A stretch of 64,000 bases of DNA, taken from contig CAJNDL010000004.1 of assembly GCA_905221505.1 (NCBI GenBank), positions 6,658-70,657 of the forward strand, read 5' to 3'. Below, piece after piece: positions 57,551-64,000 of this stretch. Under the pieces are notes generated by a model that saw only the letters and a list, made by a program, of their open reading frames with translations, was not told the DNA's origin and ran no database searches. The first letter of the stretch is position 1; each line of letters starts with the position of its first letter. Both the position numbers and the translations under genes were made by a program. The stretch comes from a bacterium. GTDB taxonomy: Bacteria; Bacillota; Bacilli; Lactobacillales; Streptococcaceae.

Positions 57551-58327
57551 ATGAAGAGGAACTACACGAGGGTCATAGATGAAATGCGAACCACTCACGG
57601 GCTGAACTTGGTAGCTATTGGCCAACGGATAGGCATAGATCCCCGAACAGTTGGCAAGTGGGCACAGGGCAAACATAAGCCCAACAAGGAAAGCAGAAAA
57701 AGACTAAATCAGTTATACAGAGAGGTTAAGCAAGACATGACAACACAAGTAAGTATTTTTGAAGAGACAACAGACCAAGGTCAACTATTGCAGGTTGTCA
57801 CTACTACTATTATTCACGGTCAACCATTGGACATCTACGGCAGTGAACAAGAACCGCTATTTTTAGCTAGGGCGATTGCTGAGATGATTGATTATACTAA
57901 GACATCACAAGGCTATTATGATGTACAAGCAATGTTAAGAAAAGTTGATGAAGATGAAAAGGTAAAAGGGACGCCTTTAGACGGTACTACGAAAACTTTT
58001 CGTAGTGGTCAACAAGTCTGGTTTTTAACTGAGCATGGACTCTATGAGGTGCTTATGAGGTCAACCAAACCAAAAGCCAAAGAGTTTAAAAAAGTAATCA
58101 AGCACATTCTGAAAGAAATCCGACTAAACGGCTACTACATGGATGGGGAACTGGTGGAAGAACCACAGACCACTATAAAAGCCCCTGACACATTGGCAGA
58201 GGCAGAGCGGTATTATATCGATACACTAGCCAAAGCCATTGCAGAGGCTCAAAATATGGACGAGAAGAGCCGTCTGACAAGCAAGCTAACCCGATTCATG
58301 CAGGAGGTAGAAGCACAATGGAACTAG
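57551..58327 (+). CDS. antirepressor with HTH and BRO-N domain
   Basis: The 258 aa protein has an N-terminal HTH (about 15-45, IGQRIGIDPRTVGKWAQGK), a BRO-N domain (about 90-185, EPLFLARAIAEMIDYTKTSQ) and a helical C-terminus. BRO-N proteins act as antirepressors in many Firmicute phages. It overlaps the next gene by 10 bp. RBS lies in AAAGGCAGG. Confidence 0.85.
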   Translation: MKRNYTRVIDEMRTTHGLNLVAIGQRIGIDPRTVGKWAQGKHKPNKESRKRLNQLYREVKQDMTTQVSIFEETTDQGQLLQVVTTTIIHGQPLDIYGSEQEPLFLARAIAEMIDYTKTSQGYYDVQAMLRKVDEDEKVKGTPLDGTTKTFRSGQQVWFLTEHGLYEVLMRSTKPKAKEFKKVIKHILKEIRLNGYYMDGELVEEPQTTIKAPDTLAEAERYYIDTLAKAIAEAQNMDEKSRLTSKLTRFMQEVEAQWN

Positions 58328-58947
58328 TCTACATGGACGGCAAGAAAGAGCCGTATACTACAAGCGAGATCATTGCTGAATGCGCTGAGGTTAAACACGA
58401 TACAGTACAAAGCTTAATAAGAAATCATCAAGAGGATTTTGAAAGCTACGGAATAATCGGATTTGAAATCCGTAAATTAGATGGGCGAGGGCGACCAATG
58501 AAAATCTATCGCTTAAATGAACAACAAGCTACTTTGCTGATCACTTACTTAAAGAACACCGAACCAGTAAGGCGTTTTAAGATGAACCTAGTCAAAGCAT
58601 TCTTTGAAATGCGTGAGGAACTTTCTAAGTTTCGTATGCAGAGGGCGCTAGAAAAGCCAAAAAGAAAAACACTGCATGACAGCATTGAGAACTGGGAACA
58701 AGCACCAAAGCACGCGCATAGCACCATGAACAACCTGCTACTAAAAGCAGTAACCGACAGGAACGCTAAGCAGTTAAGGGAAGAACGTGGGGGCTACAAT
58801 GGCATTGATAGCTTGACCAGTGACGAGCTGGAGCAATACCAAGCATTTGAGGACATGGTAATAGCCATGATCGGCTTGAATATGAGTTATCAGGAAATCA
58901 AAGCTATGGCATTCAGAAATAAAAAAACACGCCAAAGAAGCGCGTGA
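58318..58947 (+). CDS. Rha-family phage regulatory protein
   Basis: The 209 aa protein has the Rha N-terminal domain (about 10-110: YTTSEIIAECAEVKHDTVQSLI, then RRFKMNLVKAFFEMREEL). A helical C-terminal region follows. Rha-like proteins affect lysogeny control. Coupled to the BRO-N gene by overlap, giving two successive regulator genes. Confidence 0.82.
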   Translation: MELVYMDGKKEPYTTSEIIAECAEVKHDTVQSLIRNHQEDFESYGIIGFEIRKLDGRGRPMKIYRLNEQQATLLITYLKNTEPVRRFKMNLVKAFFEMREELSKFRMQRALEKPKRKTLHDSIENWEQAPKHAHSTMNNLLLKAVTDRNAKQLREERGGYNGIDSLTSDELEQYQAFEDMVIAMIGLNMSYQEIKAMAFRNKKTRQRSA

Positions 58948-59021
58948 GAGCAACAAAAAAGGCTTAGCAATAACCACACCGCAGAGCCTTTCACACTAAC
59001 ACTAAAACGAATTTAACAAAA

Positions 59022-59051
59022 AGCAGGCAAGCTATTATCAAAGAGGTTTTA
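59022..59051 (+). repeat. 30-bp repeat, copy 2
   Basis: Begins AGCAGGCAAGCTATTATC and ends AGGTTTTA; 28 of 30 bases as at 54630-54659. It lies at the start of the 438-bp non-coding gap. Confidence 0.8.
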
Positions 59052-59130
59052 GTAAAGATTTATAACTAGATTATAGCATATTTAGGGCAATTTGACCATA
59101 CGGAGAGCGCCAACTCTTTAAACTGGTACT

Positions 59131-59312
59131 TTCTCACGCTTTCAATTTGGCGACTCTGAGCGTGAGAAAATCGTCTATAAGAAACAACTCAAAAAGCCCC
59201 ACGCTCTCGGTCGGCAAACTTCTGAGTGTGAGGCTGTAGGCAAGAAAAACTGTATAAGAAACAACCATTCAAAATCCCCACACTCGCCATCGCAAAACTT
59301 TGAGTGTGAGGA
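59131..59312. other. three successive stem-loops in the element (possible origin or RNA)
   Basis: Stem 1 has 10-bp arms TTCTCACGCT/AGCGTGAGAA (59131-59140, 59159-59168). Stem 2 is CCCCACGCTC/GAGTGTGAGG (59197-59206, 59224-59233). Stem 3 is TCCCCACACTC/GAGTGTGAGGA (59275-59285, 59302-59312). TATAAGAAACAAC recurs between them (59176, 59253). The rest of 58948-59385 has a weak AAGGCT/AGCCTT hairpin after the Rha gene and an AT-rich stretch. Confidence 0.7.
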
Positions 59313-59385
59313 TATCCAGTATAGTAAAAAAGCATTAAAAAGCCATCAGGGCAAGTATAAAAAGATAGAAAAAGAGGTAAAAAAC

Positions 59386-59679
59386 ATGACAACAAAAAAA
59401 GCAACATCAAGCCAACAAGTTCTATTATCGGCTAAGAAACTAGCAGAATTAGGGAACGAATTAACCGACATCATGAATGTTTTAGAAATGAATAACCTAG
59501 CTCTTGAAGGGCTTGAGTTTGCACTACAGAAAGATACAACCACGTTCTTATGGCTTGCTAAAAAATACACTGATACAGCATACGCCCAGAATGAAAAGCT
59601 ATACGATCGTCTAAATGAAATAGCCTTTTTGCTTTTGAACAATGACGACGCTAAAGAGCTGGAGGCATACCATGACTAA
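59386..59679 (+). CDS. 97-aa element protein of unknown function
   Basis: Mostly alpha-helical and acidic, beginning with a Thr/Lys-rich tail (MTTKKATSSQQVLLSAKKLA). No family recognised. RBS AGAGGTAA. First gene of a tight run of small genes to 60879. Confidence 0.65.
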   Translation: MTTKKATSSQQVLLSAKKLAELGNELTDIMNVLEMNNLALEGLEFALQKDTTTFLWLAKKYTDTAYAQNEKLYDRLNEIAFLLLNNDDAKELEAYHD

Positions 59680-59776
59680 AGATATTAAAGAAATAGCACA
59701 AGCCGAAGACGACTTGCTGAATATGGAACAACCTAAACAAGCGGAATTTATCAAGAACTATAAGGCGATGGCATAA
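59672..59776 (+). CDS. 34-aa element microprotein
   Basis: ATG 59672 lies inside the preceding stop region behind GGAGG. The 34-codon frame is acidic then basic (MTKDIKEIAQAEDDLLNMEQ) and ends two bases before the next ATG. Tight packing supports it being translated. Function unknown. Confidence 0.5.
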   Translation: MTKDIKEIAQAEDDLLNMEQPKQAEFIKNYKAMA

Positions 59777-59777
59777 C

Positions 59778-59993
59778 ATGAACGAACTAGATTTAAGCAA
59801 CACACAGGCGGTTTTTGTTAGCGTGGTACTGATTGGCTTACTGCTTTATCTAAACCACCGAGACCGCAAAAAAAGCGCCCAAATTGAGCGAGAAAACCAA
59901 CAGACGATAGAAACACCTAGCGAGGATTTAAACCCTGATTATGGGCGATATATCCAGCTTGCAGGGGTAAGAGTTTACGGAGGGATGAAATGA
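59778..59993 (+). CDS. 71-aa single-pass membrane protein of the element
   Basis: One hydrophobic helix (about residues 11-26, FVSVVLIGLLLYL), then a strongly charged cytoplasmic tail. It overlaps the next frame by 4 bp. No family recognised. Confidence 0.65.
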   Translation: MNELDLSNTQAVFVSVVLIGLLLYLNHRDRKKSAQIERENQQTIETPSEDLNPDYGRYIQLAGVRVYGGMK

Positions 59994-60283
59994 GTTACAC
60001 AATGAATTTATACCCCGATATTGAAAAAATACCAGACGAACCCTATTTTACCAGAGAGATTTTTCTAGCTACGTGTATGGACAATACAACAAAGTTAGCT
60101 GTAACTATGGGCTTGTTGACAAAACAAGCGTTTGATTTAGAGACTAAGACAGCTATTTTGAAAACCTTGGATATAATCATAGAAACTCAAAAAGCTATTT
60201 TGCAAGGGGTAGCAAGCGGACAAATAACCTTTTTGAATAAAAGCAAAGGAGAGGAGGAACTGAATGAGTCTATCAGAGAATGA
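59990..60283 (+). CDS. 97-aa element protein of unknown function
   Basis: Soluble, helical, with two Met-rich segments (CMDNTTKLAVTMGLLTKQAF). Overlaps neighbours on both sides. Unrecognised; carried by the replication-control gene run. Confidence 0.6.
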   Translation: MSYTMNLYPDIEKIPDEPYFTREIFLATCMDNTTKLAVTMGLLTKQAFDLETKTAILKTLDIIIETQKAILQGVASGQITFLNKSKGEEELNESIRE

Positions 60284-60605
60284 CAAGAGAGTATTAAGAC
60301 TAATCAAGGTAGGGGCTGAGAACTCCATAACAGGGGCAGAAATCAGCCTGACAACCAAGCTAACAGAAAGAACAGTACGTGACATCATTAAGCGCCTAGT
60401 AGTCAAGCATAACATCCCAATTGTGGGGGTTAGATATGGTGTTTTTAGTGGCTACTTTATCCCAGCGAATAAAGGCGAGCTACTAGATGGCGCTAAGGCT
60501 TTTTACAACCAAGTACAGGAGGAGAGCAAGCGCCTAGCGGTGTTGATGAACAGTGACCTAGAAAGCTACAAAGAAACCTTGAAGGAGGTGGGCGGATATG
60601 TTTAG
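60264..60605 (+). CDS. 113-aa winged-helix DNA-binding protein
   Basis: The N-terminal half is a clear winged HTH (about 8-60, ITGAEISLTTKLTERTVRDIIKRLV, then a GVFSGYFIP wing). It is likely a regulator in the early region of the element. Overlaps both neighbours. Confidence 0.72.
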   Translation: MSLSENDKRVLRLIKVGAENSITGAEISLTTKLTERTVRDIIKRLVVKHNIPIVGVRYGVFSGYFIPANKGELLDGAKAFYNQVQEESKRLAVLMNSDLESYKETLKEVGGYV

Positions 60606-60879
60606 CCTAAGCCGAGAAAGTGAGCAAGACTTAGCGCATGGCATTCTGGAGGTAGTGGAAAGATACCTTGAAGCGCGTGACAGACTCAAACCACGACTGA
60701 CAGGCTTAATATCAGCTCAGGAAGTCATGGACGAGTTAGATATAAAATATTTGACGCTCCAAAAGTGGGAAAAAGCAGGGCTAAGACGGTATCAGCCACC
60801 ACTAGAAGATACTAGGAAAATCTATTATAAAGTTACGGACATCTGGAAGTTTCTGGGGGTGGAGAATGGCAAAAACTAA
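60598..60879 (+). CDS. 93-aa MerR/excisionase-like HTH protein
   Basis: Residues about 38-90 read LISAQEVMDELDIKYLTLQKWEKAGLRRYQPP and a closing KVTDIWKFLG, as in helix-turn-helix 17/excisionase proteins. It could help excision or act as a regulator. It precedes and overlaps the replisome-organiser gene by 14 bp. Confidence 0.7.
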   Translation: MFSLSRESEQDLAHGILEVVERYLEARDRLKPRLTGLISAQEVMDELDIKYLTLQKWEKAGLRRYQPPLEDTRKIYYKVTDIWKFLGVENGKN

Positions 60880-61663
60880 AATATATTTTTGGCTAAAAAT
60901 TGATAAGAAATTTTTTGATAATATTTTTATCAAGAGACTAAAAACGGTACCTGGTGGGTACACTATGACAGTGATTTATATTAGGCTCATGCTAGAGAGC
61001 TTAGAAAGTGACTGTATTTTATACTATGAGGGTTACTTTGACAATCTCAAGGAAGAGTTAGCCCTAAAATTAGACGTATCAGAAGATGATATAGATATGA
61101 CCATGGCATACTTTACTAAGTGTGGTCTAATACAAGTTGATGAAGATAAAAACGCAGAACTACCGCAGGCAAAAGCCTTGGTACAGCAGGAAACCAACCA
61201 AGCAGCATATATGCGAGAATATCGGAAACAGCAACGAGAACAAAAGGAAAATCTTACAATGTCATCTGACAATCTTACATTGTTAACTACATGTAAGACA
61301 GAGATAGAGAAAGAGTTAGAGATAGAGATAGAAGAAGAGATAGAGAAAAAAACTTCTTCTGCTCCTACTGCTGAAATTTCTAACTATTACCAAAAGCGTA
61401 TAGGGGTTATGGATGGGCAACAATATCAAATACTGACTGACTATCTCACTCTTGACGGTATGGAGCTAGAGGTTATCAAGATTGCCATAGACAAGGCTGC
61501 AGATAACGGCAAGCGATCTTTTAGCTATATCAATTCAATACTCAAGAACTGGCGACAGAATGGTATTAGAACCATGGTACAAGTCGAAGATGAACAGAGA
61601 CTGTTTCAGCAAAAGAAACAAGGTCAGTCTGACGATGATATTCAAGACCCGTTTATCTACTGA
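60866..61663 (+). CDS. replisome organiser / DnaD-like replication protein
   Basis: The 265 aa protein has a phage replisome-organiser N-terminal domain (about 1-120: IYFWLKIDKKFFDNIFIKRL). A charged linker with a run of Glu and Ile/Leu follows, then a DnaD/DnaB_2-type domain (about 168-235: ISNYYQKRIGVMDGQQYQIL, ending INSILKNWRQNG). It would open the element origin and recruit the loader encoded next. Confidence 0.85.
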   Translation: MAKTKIYFWLKIDKKFFDNIFIKRLKTVPGGYTMTVIYIRLMLESLESDCILYYEGYFDNLKEELALKLDVSEDDIDMTMAYFTKCGLIQVDEDKNAELPQAKALVQQETNQAAYMREYRKQQREQKENLTMSSDNLTLLTTCKTEIEKELEIEIEEEIEKKTSSAPTAEISNYYQKRIGVMDGQQYQILTDYLTLDGMELEVIKIAIDKAADNGKRSFSYINSILKNWRQNGIRTMVQVEDEQRLFQQKKQGQSDDDIQDPFIY

Positions 61664-61678
61664 CGGAGAGGAGAAACA

Positions 61679-62503
61679 ATGGAATTACTGAATACAGACC
61701 AGCTCAATGAAAAAATAAAGGTCACTGATGAGCTTTGCCCAACCCATCAGATTAACCTAGTACAATTCAAAAAGCCAGATGGTTATACATCACCCTACTG
61801 TATGGAATGTACTAGGGAGAACATCAAACAGACGGAGCTAGAGGGCATAGAAAAAGCCCTAGGCCATGATCTGGACTCTTCAACCTATGATGTGCTAGCT
61901 CGTGAAAGTACGGTGTCAAATGAATTGAGAGAGGCCTCTTTTAGCACTTTCAAAGCCGAGACAAAAGAGGAACACGAGGCCAAGGAGTTTGCTATCAAAC
62001 AAGCTAAGGAGTACCTAAACGGTATGACAGGAAACACGCTAATTATGGGCAATCCAGGTACTGGAAAAAGTCATTTATGCTATTCTATGGCCAAAGCCAT
62101 TAACGAGGGCTATAAGTCTAGGAATGAGCCTAAGAGTGTGCTTTTTGTCAGTATTACTGAGATTATCACGCGCATTCAGTCAGGTTGGCAGTATAGACAG
62201 AGTGATTTTACAGAGTATGACGCCTTGAAGTTGCTGACTGAGGTTGACTATCTCTTTATTGATGATTTAGGAACAGAAAGCGTTATGAACAGCCAAAAAA
62301 ATGAAGCTAATAATTGGGTACAGGCCTTTCTTTTCAAGATTTTTGATAAGCGAGACACAACTATCATCAACACCAATCACAACGGAAAAGAGCTGGCCAG
62401 AATCTATAATGATAAGCTAGTCAGTCGCATTGGAAAACAATCAGAGGGGAACGTATTTATTATTACAGACATTAAAGATAAGAGGATGAAGCGCAATTTT
62501 TAA
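61679..62503 (+). CDS. DnaC/DnaI-like helicase loader
   Basis: The 274 aa AAA+ protein has Walker A GNPGTGKSH near residue 122, Walker B YLFIDDLG, and sensor motif IINTNHNGKEL. A Cys/His pattern at the N-terminus (CPTHQ, CMECT) suggests a zinc-binding domain. It loads the host replicative helicase for element replication. It starts 15 bp after the organiser gene. Confidence 0.9.
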   Translation: MELLNTDQLNEKIKVTDELCPTHQINLVQFKKPDGYTSPYCMECTRENIKQTELEGIEKALGHDLDSSTYDVLARESTVSNELREASFSTFKAETKEEHEAKEFAIKQAKEYLNGMTGNTLIMGNPGTGKSHLCYSMAKAINEGYKSRNEPKSVLFVSITEIITRIQSGWQYRQSDFTEYDALKLLTEVDYLFIDDLGTESVMNSQKNEANNWVQAFLFKIFDKRDTTIINTNHNGKELARIYNDKLVSRIGKQSEGNVFIITDIKDKRMKRNF

Positions 62504-62528
62504 CCAAATAAAGAAAGGAGAAAGCCCC

Positions 62529-62987
62529 ATGATAGAACCAGCATACTTTGAACAGGCAGATCAGGAACTGGAGGAACTCAATCGCAAACGTGACGATTTT
62601 ATGGCGGATGCTACGCCAGTATGTCTTGAAGATACGCCTAAACTGATTGAACTAGGTGAGAAGCTCCGGACGGAAGACACCAGCATAAATGCCTATGAGT
62701 TATACAGACACCCTGAAGCGCGTGCAAAGTTATTCGCCCAAATCGCGGAAGCCTGCTTCTTGCTGATTGCAGATAGCTCACCAGTACCAGTGCAGCCGAC
62801 ACAAGCACAGCGGATACATTTTTGCGAGTACTTGGAAGGACAATTCCAGAATATCATTAAGAAGTTGATTGCAGGAACTGACAAGCAAGTTCTAGAGTCT
62901 TTACTTGAAGCTTTGCAACTACCCAAAGAAAAACAAGCTCAATTTGTTCGTGATGTGGTAGTAAGTGGCTTACTCAGTGAAGAATAG
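62529..62987 (+). CDS. 152-aa element protein of unknown function
   Basis: Acidic, helical and soluble; begins MIEPAYFEQADQELEELNRK. No motif recognised. RBS AAAGGAG. It follows the loader gene and ends before two small hairpins (62992-63013 and 63031-63049, the latter AACCCAA/TTGGGTT with T tail), so the replication transcript probably stops here. Confidence 0.65.
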   Translation: MIEPAYFEQADQELEELNRKRDDFMADATPVCLEDTPKLIELGEKLRTEDTSINAYELYRHPEARAKLFAQIAEACFLLIADSSPVPVQPTQAQRIHFCEYLEGQFQNIIKKLIAGTDKQVLESLLEALQLPKEKQAQFVRDVVVSGLLSEE

Positions 62988-63069
62988 TAGCAAAGGGGCA
63001 TTGCCTCTTTTTGTGGTTTCACTACTACTGAACCCAATCAATTTGGGTTTTTCCATATAGGGGGAGATA

Positions 63070-63573
63070 ATGAGGCGGTTAGCAATAGAAACAATCACTA
63101 AACCAATGAAGCTGAGAGGAATATCTAAGGGTATAGCCGAGTTGGACGGTCAACGTTTAGAGATTGATTTGGATAGTTTAATGATTGATCTTGGTGGAGA
63201 GTCATTTGAATTAGACAGAATAGCAGGAACTAAGGGAGGTAATCGATATTTCTTTCTTTGCCCTGATTGTGGTAGACGGTGCAGGTTGCTTTATAAATGG
63301 TATTTGTATTTTAGTTGCGGTACTTGTCTAGATATCCACAAGAGCACCCTGAACCGTAGTAAAACGGATTGCCAATACTACTGGGAGCTTGCACTAAAAG
63401 AAGCCAGAAAGGTAGAACCAGGGTGGAGTCCTAGACGTGGTGGATATATGTTTGATAGTTTCCCTGAAAGACCAAGGTATATGAAACGTGACAGGTATCA
63501 TAAGCACTATAAGAAGTTTTTGAAGTATATTGAAAAAGGGGATAGATTTTGGCTTAACGGTTTGAGATTGTAG
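63070..63573 (+). CDS. zinc-ribbon protein of the element
   Basis: The 167 aa protein has Cys64-x2-Cys67, Cys71 and Cys83-x2-Cys86, a zinc ribbon, then a basic C-terminal half (RRGGYMFDSFPERPRYMKRD). DNA or RNA binding is likely. Function unknown. RBS AGGGGGAG. The 293 bp that follow are non-coding and hold two AGCGTTCC repeats (63676, 63700) and several GGTAAGG runs. Confidence 0.7.
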   Translation: MRRLAIETITKPMKLRGISKGIAELDGQRLEIDLDSLMIDLGGESFELDRIAGTKGGNRYFFLCPDCGRRCRLLYKWYLYFSCGTCLDIHKSTLNRSKTDCQYYWELALKEARKVEPGWSPRRGGYMFDSFPERPRYMKRDRYHKHYKKFLKYIEKGDRFWLNGLRL

Positions 63574-63866
63574 GACAATATGAAGTAGTGTGCAATTTAC
63601 AAAACGAACAAATACTACATATTAGACGGTTTAAGTGTTAAAAAAGCTAGATATATCAAGGATTTAAGTAAGTAGAGCGTTCCAAAAAAGGGTGCGGTAA
63701 GCGTTCCGAAAAATGGTAAGGTTTTGGTAAGGTAGCATATATAAAAAGTATAAGATTAGTATAAGGTTGTGTATTTAAAAATACTAAGGTTTTACAAAGG
63801 TACGAGCCTACTGAAAAAGTCATCAAATTGATGGCTTTTTTGTTATACTAGAGATGAGGTGAAATA

Positions 63867-64000
63867 ATGCTTGATAATCAGTTAACTATGGATGTCAGTC
63901 CTTATTCTAGTTTGTATGATATCGTGATTCCTAAAACCCACTTTTTACGTCAGCTAACTGAACTCTGTGATTTTAGCTTTATTTATGATGAACTAGAAAA
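63867..64000 (+). CDS. IS1182-like transposase, N-terminal part
   Basis: ATG 63867 follows GAGGTGAAAT. The visible 44 codons (YSSLYDIVIPKTHFLRQLTE and FSFIYDEL) match the opening of IS1182/IS1167-group transposases with the DUF772 domain; the rest is beyond the window. An inverted repeat (CATCAA/TTGATG, near 63821-63834) precedes it and may belong to the IS end. Confidence 0.75.
   Translation, partial: MLDNQLTMDVSPYSSLYDIVIPKTHFLRQLTELCDFSFIYDELE

Noticed and set aside
59131-59312. tRNA or rRNA genes in the gene-free gap
   Set aside because: The stems do not form a cloverleaf and carry no tRNA consensus; no RNA genes of these classes were seen anywhere in the window.

Overview
The window is chromosomal DNA from a mitis-group Streptococcus, either S. 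pneumoniae or a very close relative. Supporting signs are the low GC, seven BOX repeats (A/B/C modules), and a gene order that follows the pneumococcal chromosome as I remember it: LysM protein, bacteriocin/argGH region, mnmA, mnmG, rnjA, tsaBD, Rgg144 locus, metQNI, HK07/RR07, mutL, ruvA, tag, corA. The choline-binding surface protein gene pspA, which sits just before mnmA in S. pneumoniae, is missing; a short run of hairpins is there instead. The strain could therefore be a non-pneumococcal mitis-group member or a pspA-lacking lineage.

Layout. 1-6.8 kb: an MFS transporter running off the left edge, a glycosyltransferase, a membrane nucleotide-sugar dehydratase, a HAD phosphatase, the two L-serine dehydratase subunits and a secreted LysM protein with a WalR-type box. 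6.9-21.3 kb is an accessory region. It holds a PlcR-like peptide-responsive regulator, a duplicated two-gene unit (37 aa and 195 aa), a bacteriocin-associated FtsX-type permease with its ATPase, an arginine block (binding protein, argG, argH), an RtgR/RtgS-like quorum-sensing pair, and an AT-rich cassette encoding a secreted DUF2712-like protein with two ABC permeases and an ATPase. Repeated fragments (a LysM tail, an rtgR head with its operator, and the 37/195-aa unit) show that this block was assembled by duplication and recombination. 21.4-53.3 kb is mostly core: tRNA modification (mnmA, mnmG, tsaB, tsaD), RNase J with RNAP epsilon, an Rgg regulator with a double-glycine peptide and two CAAX-protease-like proteins, amino-acid uptake (azlCD, a family-3 binding protein, metQ-M20-metNI under a MET-box), the HK07/RR07 two-component system, a LytTR/DUF3021 pair, DNA repair (mutL, ruvA, tag) and corA.

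53.4 kb to the right edge is an integrated mobile element beside corA. It contains a tyrosine integrase, a Schlafen-type AlbA_2 ATPase (possible cargo), a repressor/Cro switch with three matching operators, two antirepressor-like proteins, small proteins, a DnaD-like replisome organiser, a DnaC-like loader and a zinc-ribbon protein. No capsid, tail or lysis genes appear before an IS transposase starts at the edge, so it resembles a phage satellite (PICI-like) or a remnant prophage; the right end is outside the window.

The most notable system is the RtgR/RtgS-like pair. A 28-aa peptide ending in a Trp-Lys-Trp motif lies behind a strong promoter that shares a repeated GTTAAC operator with the regulator promoter. 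It reads toward the DUF2712/ABC cassette, whose secreted protein has a one-base frameshift in an A7 tract inside its leader.
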